A stretch of DNA of 18,171 bases from Bacillota bacterium (GCA_023389005.1 JAEWFE010000161.1:1-18171), one strand, 5' to 3'; counted from the stretch's first letter, positions 6,198 through 15,051 are shown. Made by a program: numbers and translations. Notes: generated by a model from the sequence alone, not told the origin.

Positions 6198-8951
6198 TTG
6201 GAAAAAATATTAGAAAAATATCAAGAATGGTTGCAAGCGGACTCTGTATTTGGTTACATTGTCCGTGTTTTTGTTGACTTATTGATTAAGGGACTTTATT
6301 GGTTATCTTCTACCATGGAGAAGGCCGTTGATACCGTATTAAGCTTAACTTCTTTTTATAAGGATTCAAATGAAGTGAATACCGCTTATCAAGCTATGTT
6401 ACTTTTAGGAATTGGCTTTTTAACAATATTTGTCATATTTTTAGGCTATAAATTTTGGTTAGGAAAAAATATTGAAATCAGAAGTGTTTTTCTAAATACG
6501 CTCATTATCGGTGCAAGCATAGTCTTACTCCCAACTGTTTTTGATTTTGGTTTAAATTTAGCAAAAGACTTTAATCAAGATACAAAAAGTTTAGGACAAC
6601 AATCAGGTGTTGTTTCCAACAGTTTGAGTTTTAATATTGTGAAAGATAATATTGTGGATTTACTTTATGCAGATCAGCAAGATTTTCCTGATATGAATCA
6701 ATTAAAGAAAAATCAAATGACGCAAGAACAATGGGATAAAGGTCAGATAGATTTGTTAGAAAATGCGGAACCCGAAGGCTTCTTTGATTCTTTATTCGGA
6801 GATAAAGAGAAGTTAAAGCATAAAGATGTATTCAAAAATCAGTTAACCGTAGGAACAGACGGAAAATTGAAAGCAGTAGAATTAAACAAAAAATCCTTCC
6901 CTTTTTGGGATACCTGGTACTTTAGATATGGTATAAAATCTTTTACTATTATCTCTTCTTTATTGGTATTAAGCATTGCCTATGGCTTATCCGCTATGAA
7001 ATTGGTACGGGTATCCATTGAATTAGTGGTTCAAAAGTTGATTTTTCCAATTGTTGCTTTTTCTGATTTAGAAACTGGTCAACGATTAAAAGGTATGTGG
7101 CAAGATATTGCACAATCATTTTTAACAATAGCTATGATAGGCTTAAACTTACGAGTTTTTGTTATTTTTCAAACATGGCTAGGCACAAAAAATTTGAACC
7201 CTATTTTATTCTTTTTTGTAACATTGATAGCTGCTTTAGTTGCAGTTGATGGAGCAGACACATTTAAGAAACACTTTGGTACAGATGTTGGTCTAAAAGA
7301 CGAATGGCGTTCATTCTTAGGTATGTATGCTGGAGCCAAAGCTGTTGGTGCGGTTGGTGGATTAGCCAAAGATGCCGTTGGTAGCGTGGCAAATGCAGCA
7401 GGTAAAGCAGGGACCGTAATGAAACCTCATATTGATAATATTAAGTCGGGTAAGACCTTAAATGATATGAAATCAGGTGTACAAAGTGCGAGCGAATTTC
7501 TTGGCCAACAAGTCGGTTATATGGAAGAAGGAAACTTCATGAACCATACGGCTCAAGTTGCCAAAGAAGGAGCAAAACAATTTGCTAGTCAAACGGCTTC
7601 AAATATAGCGAAACCATTCACTACAACGGCATCTACCGTAAAGGATTTAGCAAATACAGCTAAAGAAGGCTATCAAACAGGAAATTCACAAGCGATTTAT
7701 GATACGATTCAGCAACGAAATGAAGATTTGAAAGCAAATGCTACCGATCAAGTGTCTGATAATACTAATACAAGTACTGTTCCTTCCAGTACACAAAGTG
7801 AACAATCACAAAATATCCATGAGGTACCAATGCCTTTAGCCAAAGGAACTAAACCGTCAGGAGACGATTTAGATAATCAAACTTTTACAAGTACTGAAAT
7901 CCAGGAAAGCGAAGCTAAACAACAAGTGACACAAAGAGTTGAAGAAGCTCAAAATCAATCATTAGATGTATCACAAGAACGAAACGTGACAACTGGAACA
8001 ACTCAAGTGCAATCTGAACAAAATGGTGGAGAACAACCGAACATCAATCAACCGAATAAACAATTTAATACAGACGGTCTTTTAGTTGATAAAGATGTTA
8101 GTCTACCATCCTCAACTAACGAACAAGAGAATGCACTATTACAGGGAAATGAACAGGTGCAACAAGTCACACAGAAAGTGGATGAATTACAAAATCAAAA
8201 AGTGACTGTATCTCAAGAGAAAAACGTGCTAGCTGATAACTTAGAACAAGAACAGGTTCAAACCTCTATAGGAAATGAGAAAGTACAAGCAGAACCAACC
8301 TTGCATACGCAACCAGGCGAACCAAGCACACAAGTAGCTGCGCAATCTACTGTAAGTAAGGAACAGCAACAAAGTGAAATGCAACAACAAGTTACTCAAA
8401 AAGTAGATGAAATGCAAGAGCAAAAAGTCAATGTTCATCAGGAACGTCAGGTAACACCTGGAACAACACATACACAAGTCACTCATAGTAGTGCTAGTCA
8501 AGCAGAAATAGCACCTTCTAAAATTGATGCAGATGTTCAACCATCAGTCAATCAATCGACTCAGTCGATAGACAAAACACAAACAAACCAAAGTGTCAAA
8601 GAACACCAGGTTAATCAAAAACTAGAAGAAATACAAGACCAAAAAGTAAATATCAATCAAGAAAAACAAGTAGTTGAAGGAAGAAATGATATTACCACAA
8701 ATCATAGTGTTTCATCTAATCCAGGAGAAATGGATACAAGTCGTTTTACTCAAACGCCAACTAGTGGAGATAGTAGACAAAGAACAGAATCTTTTGAACG
8801 AGTACGAGAGAATCAGTTAAATGAGCATGAACACCACGTAACTCAGGAAATCAATATTACAAATAGTGAATCTCAAATATCAGAAATGAAAAATCAAACT
8901 AAAAAAGACTTTAAATTGAATAATGTAGACCATTCTACAACTCAAGAATAA
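6198..8951 (+). CDS. VirB6-like polytopic T4SS membrane protein with repeated hydrophilic tail (CD3337/EF1877-like)
   Basis: TTG at 6198 (MEKILEKYQEW) is preferred because the AAAGGTAGG ribosome binding site covers the alternative GTG at 6189; length is 917 aa. The N-terminal about 360 residues contain roughly six or seven hydrophobic segments (for example AMLLLGIGFLTIFVIFLGY, LILFFFVTLIAALVAV-like near 335-352) with a charged loop of about 120 residues, as in VirB6/TrbL channel components. The rest is a very long hydrophilic tail: an Ala/Gly/Lys helical part, then a Gln/Ser/Thr-rich region with five related units starting near residues 575, 655, 730, 803 and 879 (consensus QQVTQKVDELQNQKV...SQEKNV). 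Such tails vary widely and may face the cytoplasm or the wall. The strong terminator-like hairpin at 8954-8996 follows. Confidence 0.85.
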   Translation: MEKILEKYQEWLQADSVFGYIVRVFVDLLIKGLYWLSSTMEKAVDTVLSLTSFYKDSNEVNTAYQAMLLLGIGFLTIFVIFLGYKFWLGKNIEIRSVFLNTLIIGASIVLLPTVFDFGLNLAKDFNQDTKSLGQQSGVVSNSLSFNIVKDNIVDLLYADQQDFPDMNQLKKNQMTQEQWDKGQIDLLENAEPEGFFDSLFGDKEKLKHKDVFKNQLTVGTDGKLKAVELNKKSFPFWDTWYFRYGIKSFTIISSLLVLSIAYGLSAMKLVRVSIELVVQKLIFPIVAFSDLETGQRLKGMWQDIAQSFLTIAMIGLNLRVFVIFQTWLGTKNLNPILFFFVTLIAALVAVDGADTFKKHFGTDVGLKDEWRSFLGMYAGAKAVGAVGGLAKDAVGSVANAAGKAGTVMKPHIDNIKSGKTLNDMKSGVQSASEFLGQQVGYMEEGNFMNHTAQVAKEGAKQFASQTASNIAKPFTTTASTVKDLANTAKEGYQTGNSQAIYDTIQQRNEDLKANATDQVSDNTNTSTVPSSTQSEQSQNIHEVPMPLAKGTKPSGDDLDNQTFTSTEIQESEAKQQVTQRVEEAQNQSLDVSQERNVTTGTTQVQSEQNGGEQPNINQPNKQFNTDGLLVDKDVSLPSSTNEQENALLQGNEQVQQVTQKVDELQNQKVTVSQEKNVLADNLEQEQVQTSIGNEKVQAEPTLHTQPGEPSTQVAAQSTVSKEQQQSEMQQQVTQKVDEMQEQKVNVHQERQVTPGTTHTQVTHSSASQAEIAPSKIDADVQPSVNQSTQSIDKTQTNQSVKEHQVNQKLEEIQDQKVNINQEKQVVEGRNDITTNHSVSSNPGEMDTSRFTQTPTSGDSRQRTESFERVRENQLNEHEHHVTQEINITNSESQISEMKNQTKKDFKLNNVDHSTTQE
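7920..8900 (+). repeat. Five coding repeats in the VirB6-like tail (period about 73-80 codons)
   Basis: Units begin at 7920, 8160, 8385, 8604 and 8832 and encode QQVTQRVEEAQNQSL, QQVTQKVDELQNQKV, QQVTQKVDEMQEQKV, HQVNQKLEEIQDQKV and a degenerate HHVTQEINITNSESQ. Each of the first four continues with a (V/I)xQE(R/K)xV block. Spacing is 240, 225, 219 and 228 nt. The segments between units are not conserved and are Ser/Thr/Asn/Gln-rich. The heptad-like hydrophobic pattern suggests short coiled-coil or amphipathic docking elements separated by flexible linkers. Confidence 0.8.
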
Positions 8952-8953
8952 AT

Positions 8954-8997
8954 TTCTCAATAGGAATTCTACATAGGATTTCTATTGAGAATTTTTA
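8954..8997 (+). terminator. Strong hairpin with T-tract between VirB6-like and VirB3-like genes
   Basis: TTCTCAATAGGAATTCT (8954-8970) pairs with AGGATTTCTATTGAGAA (8975-8991): 17 bp including two G-T pairs, with loop ACAT, followed by TTTTTATT. It has the form of an intrinsic terminator, yet lies inside the T4SS operon with the next ribosome binding site only 5 nt beyond the T-tract. It is probably a partial terminator or attenuator. The stem sequence CTATTGAGAA/TTCTCAATAG recurs as tandem repeats at 9968-10006. Confidence 0.75.
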
Positions 8998-9015
8998 TTG
9001 AAGGAGGGAGACCAA

Positions 9016-9357
9016 GTGTTTAAAATACCAACGAATATTAAAGCTGAACCCAAAATATTTTTAGGGATGTTGATGCTAGATATTATGATTATCATTTCAA
9101 CTGTTCTTTTGTGTCATTCGATAACAAAGGATTTAGAATTAGTCTTTCCTATGCGAATAGCTATGATTATTCTATCATTTCTGTTTGGTGTTTTCTTAAC
9201 GATTAAGCCCAGCTCAAATCCAGATAAAAGAATGATACAAGTATTGATGATTTATGCTAAGCAAGATAAAGGCTTATATCATTCGCTTGATCCATTGGCG
9301 GTAAAAGAATATCAAGAAAGTAAATCCGAATATCAGAGAAAAGAGAAGGAGTGGTAA
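9016..9357 (+). CDS. VirB3-like conjugation membrane protein (DUF5592/PrgI-like)
   Basis: GTG at 9016 is the likely start (113 aa), since AAGGAGGGA (9001-9009) lies 6 nt upstream; the in-frame TTG at 8998 precedes the ribosome binding site. The protein opens with FKIPTNIKAEPKIF, then has two adjacent membrane spans (LMLDIMIIISTVLLCHSI and AMIILSFLFGVFLTI) and a hydrophilic C-terminus ending with KYKDQ-like charged residues (QIYAKQDKGLYHSLDP region). N-terminal IPxxI-type motif, two TMs, about 110 residues and position immediately before the VirB4 genes are typical of VirB3/PrgI-type partners of the VirB4 ATPase. The stop overlaps the next start region (2-nt gap). Confidence 0.75.
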   Translation: MFKIPTNIKAEPKIFLGMLMLDIMIIISTVLLCHSITKDLELVFPMRIAMIILSFLFGVFLTIKPSSNPDKRMIQVLMIYAKQDKGLYHSLDPLAVKEYQESKSEYQRKEKEW

Positions 9358-9358
9358 G

Positions 9359-9958
9359 ATGTTTCAGCTAAAGAAAACTAAGAATGAAAAATTAGAACGT
9401 GACTCCGTGAAAAGTAAAAGAATAGTCAAAAGAATGGGTAATGATGAAGAAACCATGCCTTACTTTACTTTAACACCTGAAGGTTACGTGGTTGCACGCT
9501 CAAACGACAAAGAACAACCTTATTATTTTGAAGAATATCTGAAGGTAGAATCAACGGATTTAAATGCACTTAATATTTCAGAAATGCAGTTATATGCAGA
9601 ACGATTTACAGATTTTAATCGAATTATGGTTAATGATTATAAGATTATCGCTCTTTCTTTTCCAGTAACCACACAAGTACAGCAACAATTGTGGCGTGAA
9701 CGTTTAAATCGAGCAACTACTTTCGAACGTAGACGTGCTTGCATGGAGAAAATCCAACGTTTGCAGTGGGTAGAGAAAAATTTACGCAACCGAGAATATT
9801 ATTTGGTGGTCTTTGCTAAAAGTAGGAAACAACTAACTGAAGAATTAAAATCTGTTAAGCAATGGGCAGGGCAATCCATGCATTTATCAAATGTTGATAT
9901 TGAAAAGAAAAAGCGGTTATTCTTTAAATTCATGAATTTAAATATTCGAGATTTCTAA
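9359..9958 (+). CDS. VirB4 N-terminal domain as a separate protein (TrsD-like)
   Basis: 199 aa, ATG one nucleotide after the preceding stop, with AGAAGGAG as ribosome binding site. No Walker motif and no membrane segment. The block FTDFNRIMVNDYKIIALSFPVTT, then QQQLWRERLNRATT and WVEKNLRNREYYLVVFAKSR, is the conserved N-terminal part of VirB4-family ATPases of Gram-positive T4SSs. In staphylococcal pSK41/pGO1-type systems the same part is a free-standing protein (TrsD) encoded before TrsE, so the split is a known arrangement rather than a recent break. It is expected to bind the VirB3-like protein and the ATPase encoded next. Confidence 0.75.
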   Translation: MFQLKKTKNEKLERDSVKSKRIVKRMGNDEETMPYFTLTPEGYVVARSNDKEQPYYFEEYLKVESTDLNALNISEMQLYAERFTDFNRIMVNDYKIIALSFPVTTQVQQQLWRERLNRATTFERRRACMEKIQRLQWVEKNLRNREYYLVVFAKSRKQLTEELKSVKQWAGQSMHLSNVDIEKKKRLFFKFMNLNIRDF

Positions 9959-9967
9959 AGTACGGTT

Positions 9968-10006
9968 TTCTCAATAGAAATTCTCAATAGAAATTCTCAA
10001 TAAAAT
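9968..10006 (+). repeat. Three tandem 13-nt repeats (TTCTCAATAGAAA) between the VirB4 halves
   Basis: Copies at 9968-9980, 9981-9993 and 9994-10006 (the last ends TAAAAT). The core TTCTCAATAG equals the left stem of the hairpin at 8954-8991, and CTATTGG at 10018-10024 could pair with any copy. The 100-nt gap is unusual in an operon whose genes otherwise nearly touch. Possible protein-binding or RNA-switch site. Confidence 0.7.
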
Positions 10007-10058
10007 CTCTTTAAATCTATTGGAAGCTATGCATTAAAATTTGAAAGGTGGAAGATTC

Positions 10059-12005
10059 ATGCTTACAAAAAAAGAGAAGAAATACCTTCAAGAAATTGAA
10101 CAACGAGGGTATGATTTAGCTTTTTTATCTGAAATACAGCCGCAGACAGGCATGTACTTTGAAGAAAATCAGATTGTTAAAGGCGAAGGGTACGAAACTG
10201 TACTTCATATTTATGCTTTTCCTAAATCGGTTAATTACTTTTGGTTAACAGATATTTTGAATCAGCCTGATATGGTTAGTGTCATTGATGTATCAACGGC
10301 CAATAAAGCCGAGGTACTAAAACAAATTGCAAGTGCAACGAGAGAACAAGCGGATCGAGCGAAAAATGACCGAACCTATGTAGAACGGCAAGATGCAAGT
10401 TTTGAAGTGATGGATTTGCAAGCTTTGTCTCAAAGTATTACGCAAAAGTCAGAAGTGGTTAAATTTATTCATGCAAGAATGTATTTAAGTAGTGATTCGA
10501 TTGAAAAATTACAAAACAGAGTAAGTAAATTAAAGAAAGAATTTGAAGGTAAAGGGTATCGAGCGGGCGTTTATCTTGGCGAGCAAAAAGATGAATGGCT
10601 TGCTCTTTTTCATTCATACGGAGAGCAGCAGACGTTTATTAATAGACGCAGAGGGCAAGCGATTCCTGCCAATACAATTGGAGCAGGATACCCTTTTCAT
10701 CATATTGAATTAAACGATATATCAGGGTCTTATATTGGTCAAACGGACACAGGTGGCGCAGTCATTTTTGATTTATTTCTGCAAAATGCGATACGAAAAA
10801 GTTATAACGCTATGATTTTTGGATTAATGGGGAATGGAAAATCCACGCTATTAAAAGTGTTAGAAGAAGATAATTATGACCGTGGAAATATTATTCGTGG
10901 GTTTTCAAAAGGAGACGAATATGATGCGTTAATCGCCTATCAAAATGGCGTGAAAATTGATTTAGCGGGTTCTCAAGGACTGATTAATCCTTTTGAAGTT
11001 TTTGCGACGAGAATGATTGGTGAAACGGAAATTATTGACCAGGTGGCCTCTTTTAATCAACATATCAATAAATTGGAAATGATGTTTCGTTTTATGAATC
11101 GCCAAATGAAAGATATTGATTTAGTGATTTTAGGTAGAATATTGAATCATTTCTATATCGACTTAGGGTTGTGGGTAGTCCCTCAAAAGACGGCTGATGG
11201 CAGAATTATCTTAGATAGCGTGAAGCAGATTACAGGACTTCATCCAACCGCTTATCCAACTATGACTGATTTTGTCAATTATTTAGAACAAGCTGATTTT
11301 GTTAATCAGGAAATTCGCCCAACACATGGGAAATTAGTCAATGACCTCATGCAAATTGCCAAAAGTATGGAGATTGAATATGGGAATTTATTTAACGGTC
11401 ATACAAGTATCCCTAATTTTACAGATAAACAAGTGGTATTTTACGATATTGATACGATTAAAGCTCTCAAGGAAAATTTATTTCATGCTCAATTGTTCAC
11501 AGCGTTATCCTCAATTTGGAACGAAGCAGTGATGAATGGTGTAAAAATGAAGCGATTGTATGAAGAAGGGAAATTATCATTCAATGAAGTGACAAGATTT
11601 TTAGTTTTGATTGATGAATGTCAAAACGTGATCAATGCGCAAAATATTTTTGCCGTTAATTATGTCAAAGATTTTCAAAAGGAAATGCGTAAACTATTTG
11701 CAGGAATTATTTTTGCAACTCAATCTCCACGAGAAATTTTACCTGAAAGTGCGACTGATTTATCAACTGAAGCGATTAAACAGGTATTCGAATTGACTCA
11801 ATATAAATTCAACTTCAAATTAGATAGTTCGGTTATTCCACTCATGAAAAAAGTGATGGGTACAAGTATTTCTGAGTCGGGATTTGATGAATTACCAAGA
11901 CTAAAACAAGGAGAATGTATTTTATCTATTGGTGCTAATCAATCTTTTAAATTTAAGGTTGATGTGACGAAGGAACAATTGAATCGATATCGAGGAGGTG
12001 CATAA
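10059..12005 (+). CDS. VirB4-type T4SS ATPase (TrsE-like)
   Basis: ATG at 10059 with AAAGGTGGA upstream is preferred over the in-frame TTG at 10041, giving 648 aa. It powers assembly and substrate transfer in the T4SS. Walker A GLMGNGKST begins at residue 255; Walker B is FLVLIDECQNV with D519 and E520. The motif GIIFATQSPREIL near residue 550 is the Gln-containing motif 3 typical of VirB4/TraC ATPases. The first 230 residues form the middle VirB4 domain (DVSTANKAEVLKQIASATREQ, ISGSYIGQTDTGGAV). The canonical VirB4 N-terminus is missing here and is encoded by the preceding gene. The last codons carry the ribosome binding site of the following wall hydrolase gene. Confidence 0.92.
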   Translation: MLTKKEKKYLQEIEQRGYDLAFLSEIQPQTGMYFEENQIVKGEGYETVLHIYAFPKSVNYFWLTDILNQPDMVSVIDVSTANKAEVLKQIASATREQADRAKNDRTYVERQDASFEVMDLQALSQSITQKSEVVKFIHARMYLSSDSIEKLQNRVSKLKKEFEGKGYRAGVYLGEQKDEWLALFHSYGEQQTFINRRRGQAIPANTIGAGYPFHHIELNDISGSYIGQTDTGGAVIFDLFLQNAIRKSYNAMIFGLMGNGKSTLLKVLEEDNYDRGNIIRGFSKGDEYDALIAYQNGVKIDLAGSQGLINPFEVFATRMIGETEIIDQVASFNQHINKLEMMFRFMNRQMKDIDLVILGRILNHFYIDLGLWVVPQKTADGRIILDSVKQITGLHPTAYPTMTDFVNYLEQADFVNQEIRPTHGKLVNDLMQIAKSMEIEYGNLFNGHTSIPNFTDKQVVFYDIDTIKALKENLFHAQLFTALSSIWNEAVMNGVKMKRLYEEGKLSFNEVTRFLVLIDECQNVINAQNIFAVNYVKDFQKEMRKLFAGIIFATQSPREILPESATDLSTEAIKQVFELTQYKFNFKLDSSVIPLMKKVMGTSISESGFDELPRLKQGECILSIGANQSFKFKVDVTKEQLNRYRGGA

Positions 12006-12007
12006 TC

Positions 12008-13114
12008 TTGCTGTATAGCTTAATGAAGTGGTTATTGACACCCAAGCAAATGAAAAAGGCTAAAATGCAATGGTCTATTCTGACTTTTATTCTACCAATT
12101 CTCCCAATGATTCTCATTATCTTTGCAGTTGCTATCTTTTTTACTGCTATTTTATCAAGTAGTAGCAGCAAATCATCTAGTACAGATTTAACAGCTTCAG
12201 GAAATCAAAATTTAAGTGCAGAAGTCCTTAAATATCAGTCTTTTGTAACAGATGAAGCGACACGCCAAGGGGTTCCTGATTTAGTACCGTGGATACTGGC
12301 TATTATGATGGTAGAGTCAGGCGGAAAAGGTGGAGACCCTATGCAATCATCAGAGTCCAAAGGGTTAGCTCCAAATGCAATACAAGACCCAGAAGAATCC
12401 ATTATTCAAGGTATCTCACATTTAAAACGCTCCTTTGAGGCAGTTAAAGCAAATGGAATTGGTAATGATTATAAAGCAGCCGTTCAAACGTATAACTATG
12501 GATTGAATTATGCTAATTATCTAGGAAAACATCATCTGTCACATTCGCTTGATACGGCTGAAGAATATTCACGAACAGTAGTTGCTCCTGCGTTGGGAAA
12601 TACAGGAGGTATTCGATATAGTTATGTCAATCCAACTTCTTTAAAATTCGGTAAAACCTATTTATATCTCAATGGAGGAAATTTCTTTTACGCAGAATTA
12701 GTCACGCAATATATTGCTACAGCTGCAATTGGTGGAAATGGCAAGTTACCTCCAGCTAATTCTTCAGCAATCATCAAAGAAGCTTTTAAACATATCGGTA
12801 AACCATATGTGTGGGGAGCACGAGGACCAAATACTTTTGATTGTTCAGGATTTACGCAATATGTATTTCTTCAAGTGACGGGTAAAGATATCGGTGCATG
12901 GACAGTTCCACAAGAAAGTTCTGGTACAATTATTCCTGTTTCTCAAGCCAAAGAAGGAGATTTATATTTCTGGGGACCACGTGGAAATACTGAACATGTG
13001 GCTATTGCTTTAGGAGATGGTCGCTTTATACACGCTCCTCAACCAGGACAAACGGTAACAGTCAGCAATATTCAATATTTTATGCCAAGTTTTGCCTTGA
13101 GGGTTCATGTTTAA
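12008..13114 (+). CDS. Bifunctional T4SS peptidoglycan hydrolase: muramidase-like plus NlpC/P60
   Basis: TTG start supported by GAGGAGGTG seven nucleotides upstream; 368 aa. A cytoplasmic basic N-terminus is followed by a membrane anchor (about 23-49), a Ser-rich linker, then a lysozyme-like domain (about 70-195) with likely catalytic E103 in MMVESGG and the QTYNYGLNY signature, and a C-terminal NlpC/P60 domain (about 250-368) with Cys279 in DCSGF, His330 in EHVAI and His342 in RFIHAPQPG. The domain order matches CwlT of ICEBs1 and Orf14 of Tn916. It opens the cell wall locally for channel assembly, the VirB1 role. All catalytic residues appear intact. Confidence 0.93.
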   Translation: MLYSLMKWLLTPKQMKKAKMQWSILTFILPILPMILIIFAVAIFFTAILSSSSSKSSSTDLTASGNQNLSAEVLKYQSFVTDEATRQGVPDLVPWILAIMMVESGGKGGDPMQSSESKGLAPNAIQDPEESIIQGISHLKRSFEAVKANGIGNDYKAAVQTYNYGLNYANYLGKHHLSHSLDTAEEYSRTVVAPALGNTGGIRYSYVNPTSLKFGKTYLYLNGGNFFYAELVTQYIATAAIGGNGKLPPANSSAIIKEAFKHIGKPYVWGARGPNTFDCSGFTQYVFLQVTGKDIGAWTVPQESSGTIIPVSQAKEGDLYFWGPRGNTEHVAIALGDGRFIHAPQPGQTVTVSNIQYFMPSFALRVHV

Positions 13115-13124
13115 AAATGCGAAA

Positions 13125-13141
13125 AATTTTTTCTGAAATAA
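13125..13141 (+). repeat. Dispersed motif AATTTTTTCTGAAATAA, copy 2
   Basis: Identical to 698-714. Five further flanking bases are shared with the copy at 17418-17434, so those two match over 22 nt. It lies between the wall hydrolase stop and the VirB8-like start. Confidence 0.55.
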
Positions 13142-13161
13142 GAAAGGGCGTGGATATACGA

Positions 13162-13929
13162 ATGGAAAAAGCCATAAAAATAGTTGGTTTGATTATCATA
13201 GTTGCTTTATTAGGTTGTGATATTTTTCTATTAAACAAAGCTTCTTCTCAACACAAAGAATTGCTTTCGCTTCAGCAAACCTTAACTCAATTAAATCAAG
13301 AAAAGAAAGATATGCAGGCACAATTAGAAGAGAGTATTGAGAAAAATGTTTCTAAACCATCTGAAGAAAAGACGCAAAGCAAGAAATCAACTAAAACGGA
13401 TAAACAAGAAAATAAAAAAGAAACAAGTTTACCTACTAATGATTCAAAAGTCATAGAGCAAACACCAGAAACTAGCTCAAATACGCAAAATAAAGACTAT
13501 ATAAGCGTTGCGGATGAATTTAGCAGACAGTTATTCACATTTAAAGCTGATGGCTTAGAAGCAAAAAGAGAGGCCTTAAAAAGAATAGCAACTCCTTCAA
13601 TCGTCAACGAGATCGTACCCGAAAGCATGATTCAAGAAGTGAAAAAACAAGCTACAAGTAGTACTTCTGATTCAAATACAAATAAGGAAAGTGATAGCTC
13701 AAAAAAAGAAGCCTCTAATCCCTATTTTGAAACAGAAGTCAACGAGAGTGAGGTTTATCTAAAAGAGCAAAATGAAAGTGAAGCAAAAGCCTTGGTTCGA
13801 GTTTGTTATCAAACGAAAAACAAGAATAATCTATCTAAAACAATTAGTTATGTATCTTGTACAATTGAAAAAAATGCAGAAAATCAAGTACAAGTTATTC
13901 AATACAAAGTTTTGACTATGAATGAATAG
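13162..13929 (+). CDS. VirB8-like T4SS bitopic protein (TcpC/PrgL type)
   Basis: ATG at 13162 gives 255 aa; an in-frame GTG at 13150 and ATG at 13117 exist but have poor ribosome binding sites, and the 13117 start would translate the dispersed AT-rich repeat. A membrane span (about 5-25, IVGLIIIVALLGCDIFLLN) follows a short cytoplasmic N-terminus. Then come a coiled coil, a Lys/Ser/Thr-rich low-complexity linker, and a C-terminal domain of about 135 residues beginning ISVADEFSRQLFTFKADG and ending in a beta segment (ENQVQVIQYKVLTM). That is the pattern of NTF2-like extracellular domains of VirB8/TcpC/PrgL. A second low-complexity insert (SSTSDSNTNKESDSSKK) interrupts the domain. The Cys in the TM is not a lipobox. 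Confidence 0.7.
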   Translation: MEKAIKIVGLIIIVALLGCDIFLLNKASSQHKELLSLQQTLTQLNQEKKDMQAQLEESIEKNVSKPSEEKTQSKKSTKTDKQENKKETSLPTNDSKVIEQTPETSSNTQNKDYISVADEFSRQLFTFKADGLEAKREALKRIATPSIVNEIVPESMIQEVKKQATSSTSDSNTNKESDSSKKEASNPYFETEVNESEVYLKEQNESEAKALVRVCYQTKNKNNLSKTISYVSCTIEKNAENQVQVIQYKVLTMNE

Positions 13930-13941
13930 GAGGTGTTGTAG

Positions 13942-15051
13942 GTGTTTGAAAAACTACATCTAGTTATCAAATGGTTAGAAGATAAGAAAAAGAGAATCTT
14001 TTATAAAAAGCAGCGAGTCTATTTGGGAATACTTGCGGCTTTTCTTTTTGGATTCATTTTTATTGGGTCTAGTTCAATTTGGCTAAATAGCGGTAGAAAA
14101 TATGTATCTATCCCATTAAATAAGCCACAAGCATTTGGAGGACAAGCAAATATCGAGGTTGTTGATAGGCAATATAATAAAGATAAAAATTTGTATATAG
14201 AAACCTTATTTGTGAGTCATCCAGAAGAGCAAGTAGAAGCTACTAATGTAGAATTAAGTGTTGAGTCAGTAACTAAAAAAAGACCTTCAAAAAAATTGCA
14301 TACGGAAATCCGCAATATCAATAACCAATTATATGTGTTGATTGTGCATGATTTAAAACCGAATTTTGATACGTTACGACACTCAATACAAAATAAAACA
14401 AATCCTGGTCAACTTAACGAATATGTCAACGAATCTCAAATTCCTATTAATAATCACTTAGTTGTGAAAAGCAAAAAATTCTATGAGTTAGCAAGTGTTC
14501 AGTATGAAATTAGAATCACGAGAAGAACCATACAAAATCTAAAAAATAAAATCAAGAAGTTACATCAAGAGAATAAGCAATTGGATAAGAATATCTCAAC
14601 TGCCAAAAAAGAGATGAATTTCCAAACGAAAGAAGAACAAGACAAATCTATATTAGCGATTAAACGATATGAAAATCGCCAAAAAGAAAATGACAAGAAA
14701 GTATTGGATTTAAAGGCAGAAATTCAAACACACAATGAAAAAATTCAATTACTCATGGAAAAAATCAAAGTTATCCAGGAGAATCAAAAAGTTCAAGAAA
14801 AAGACATCAATGAGACAGAAGTATCTCAGATTACTGTTGAAAGTACGCAAGAATCTACTGAAAATACGACAAGTACAACCTCTGATACAAAGACAGTCGA
14901 ATCACAAAGTCAAACGGAACCAAGCACAAGTGAAATAGTCGAAGAAGAAACAACAACTTCTTCAAGTTTAGATGACTTTAAGAAAATGTTTATTACAGGA
15001 GATGATAATCAAAGTGTAGATCAAACCACAGAGACACAGGAAAACAATTGA
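13942..15051 (+). CDS. Membrane-anchored coiled-coil protein with Ser/Thr-rich tail, last T4SS gene
   Basis: GTG start with AGGAGGTG six to seven nucleotides upstream; 369 aa. A basic N-terminus is followed by one membrane span (about 27-48, YLGILAAFLFGFIFIGSSSIW). A predicted extracellular beta-rich domain (about 55-170) contains YNKDKNLYIETLFVSHPEEQVEATNVEL split by Lys-rich loops. A long Lys/Glu coiled coil (about 180-295) and an acidic Ser/Thr/Glu tail complete it. I do not recognise the family. Gene order (after the VirB8-like gene) and the type II topology suggest an extracellular structural element of the mating channel reaching into the wall. No terminator with a clear T-tract follows; AGAAGG/CCTTCT (about 15051-15077) is only a weak hairpin. 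Confidence 0.75.
   Translation: MFEKLHLVIKWLEDKKKRIFYKKQRVYLGILAAFLFGFIFIGSSSIWLNSGRKYVSIPLNKPQAFGGQANIEVVDRQYNKDKNLYIETLFVSHPEEQVEATNVELSVESVTKKRPSKKLHTEIRNINNQLYVLIVHDLKPNFDTLRHSIQNKTNPGQLNEYVNESQIPINNHLVVKSKKFYELASVQYEIRITRRTIQNLKNKIKKLHQENKQLDKNISTAKKEMNFQTKEEQDKSILAIKRYENRQKENDKKVLDLKAEIQTHNEKIQLLMEKIKVIQENQKVQEKDINETEVSQITVESTQESTENTTSTTSDTKTVESQSQTEPSTSEIVEEETTTSSSLDDFKKMFITGDDNQSVDQTTETQENN

Noticed and set aside
9968..10006. CRISPR-like or replication iterons
   Set aside because: Three contiguous 13-nt copies without spacers inside a transfer operon; no Rep gene nearby.
13162..13250. Lipoprotein signal in the VirB8-like protein (LLGC)
   Set aside because: Leu at position -2 and continuing hydrophobic residues after Cys (DIFLL) fit a membrane span better.
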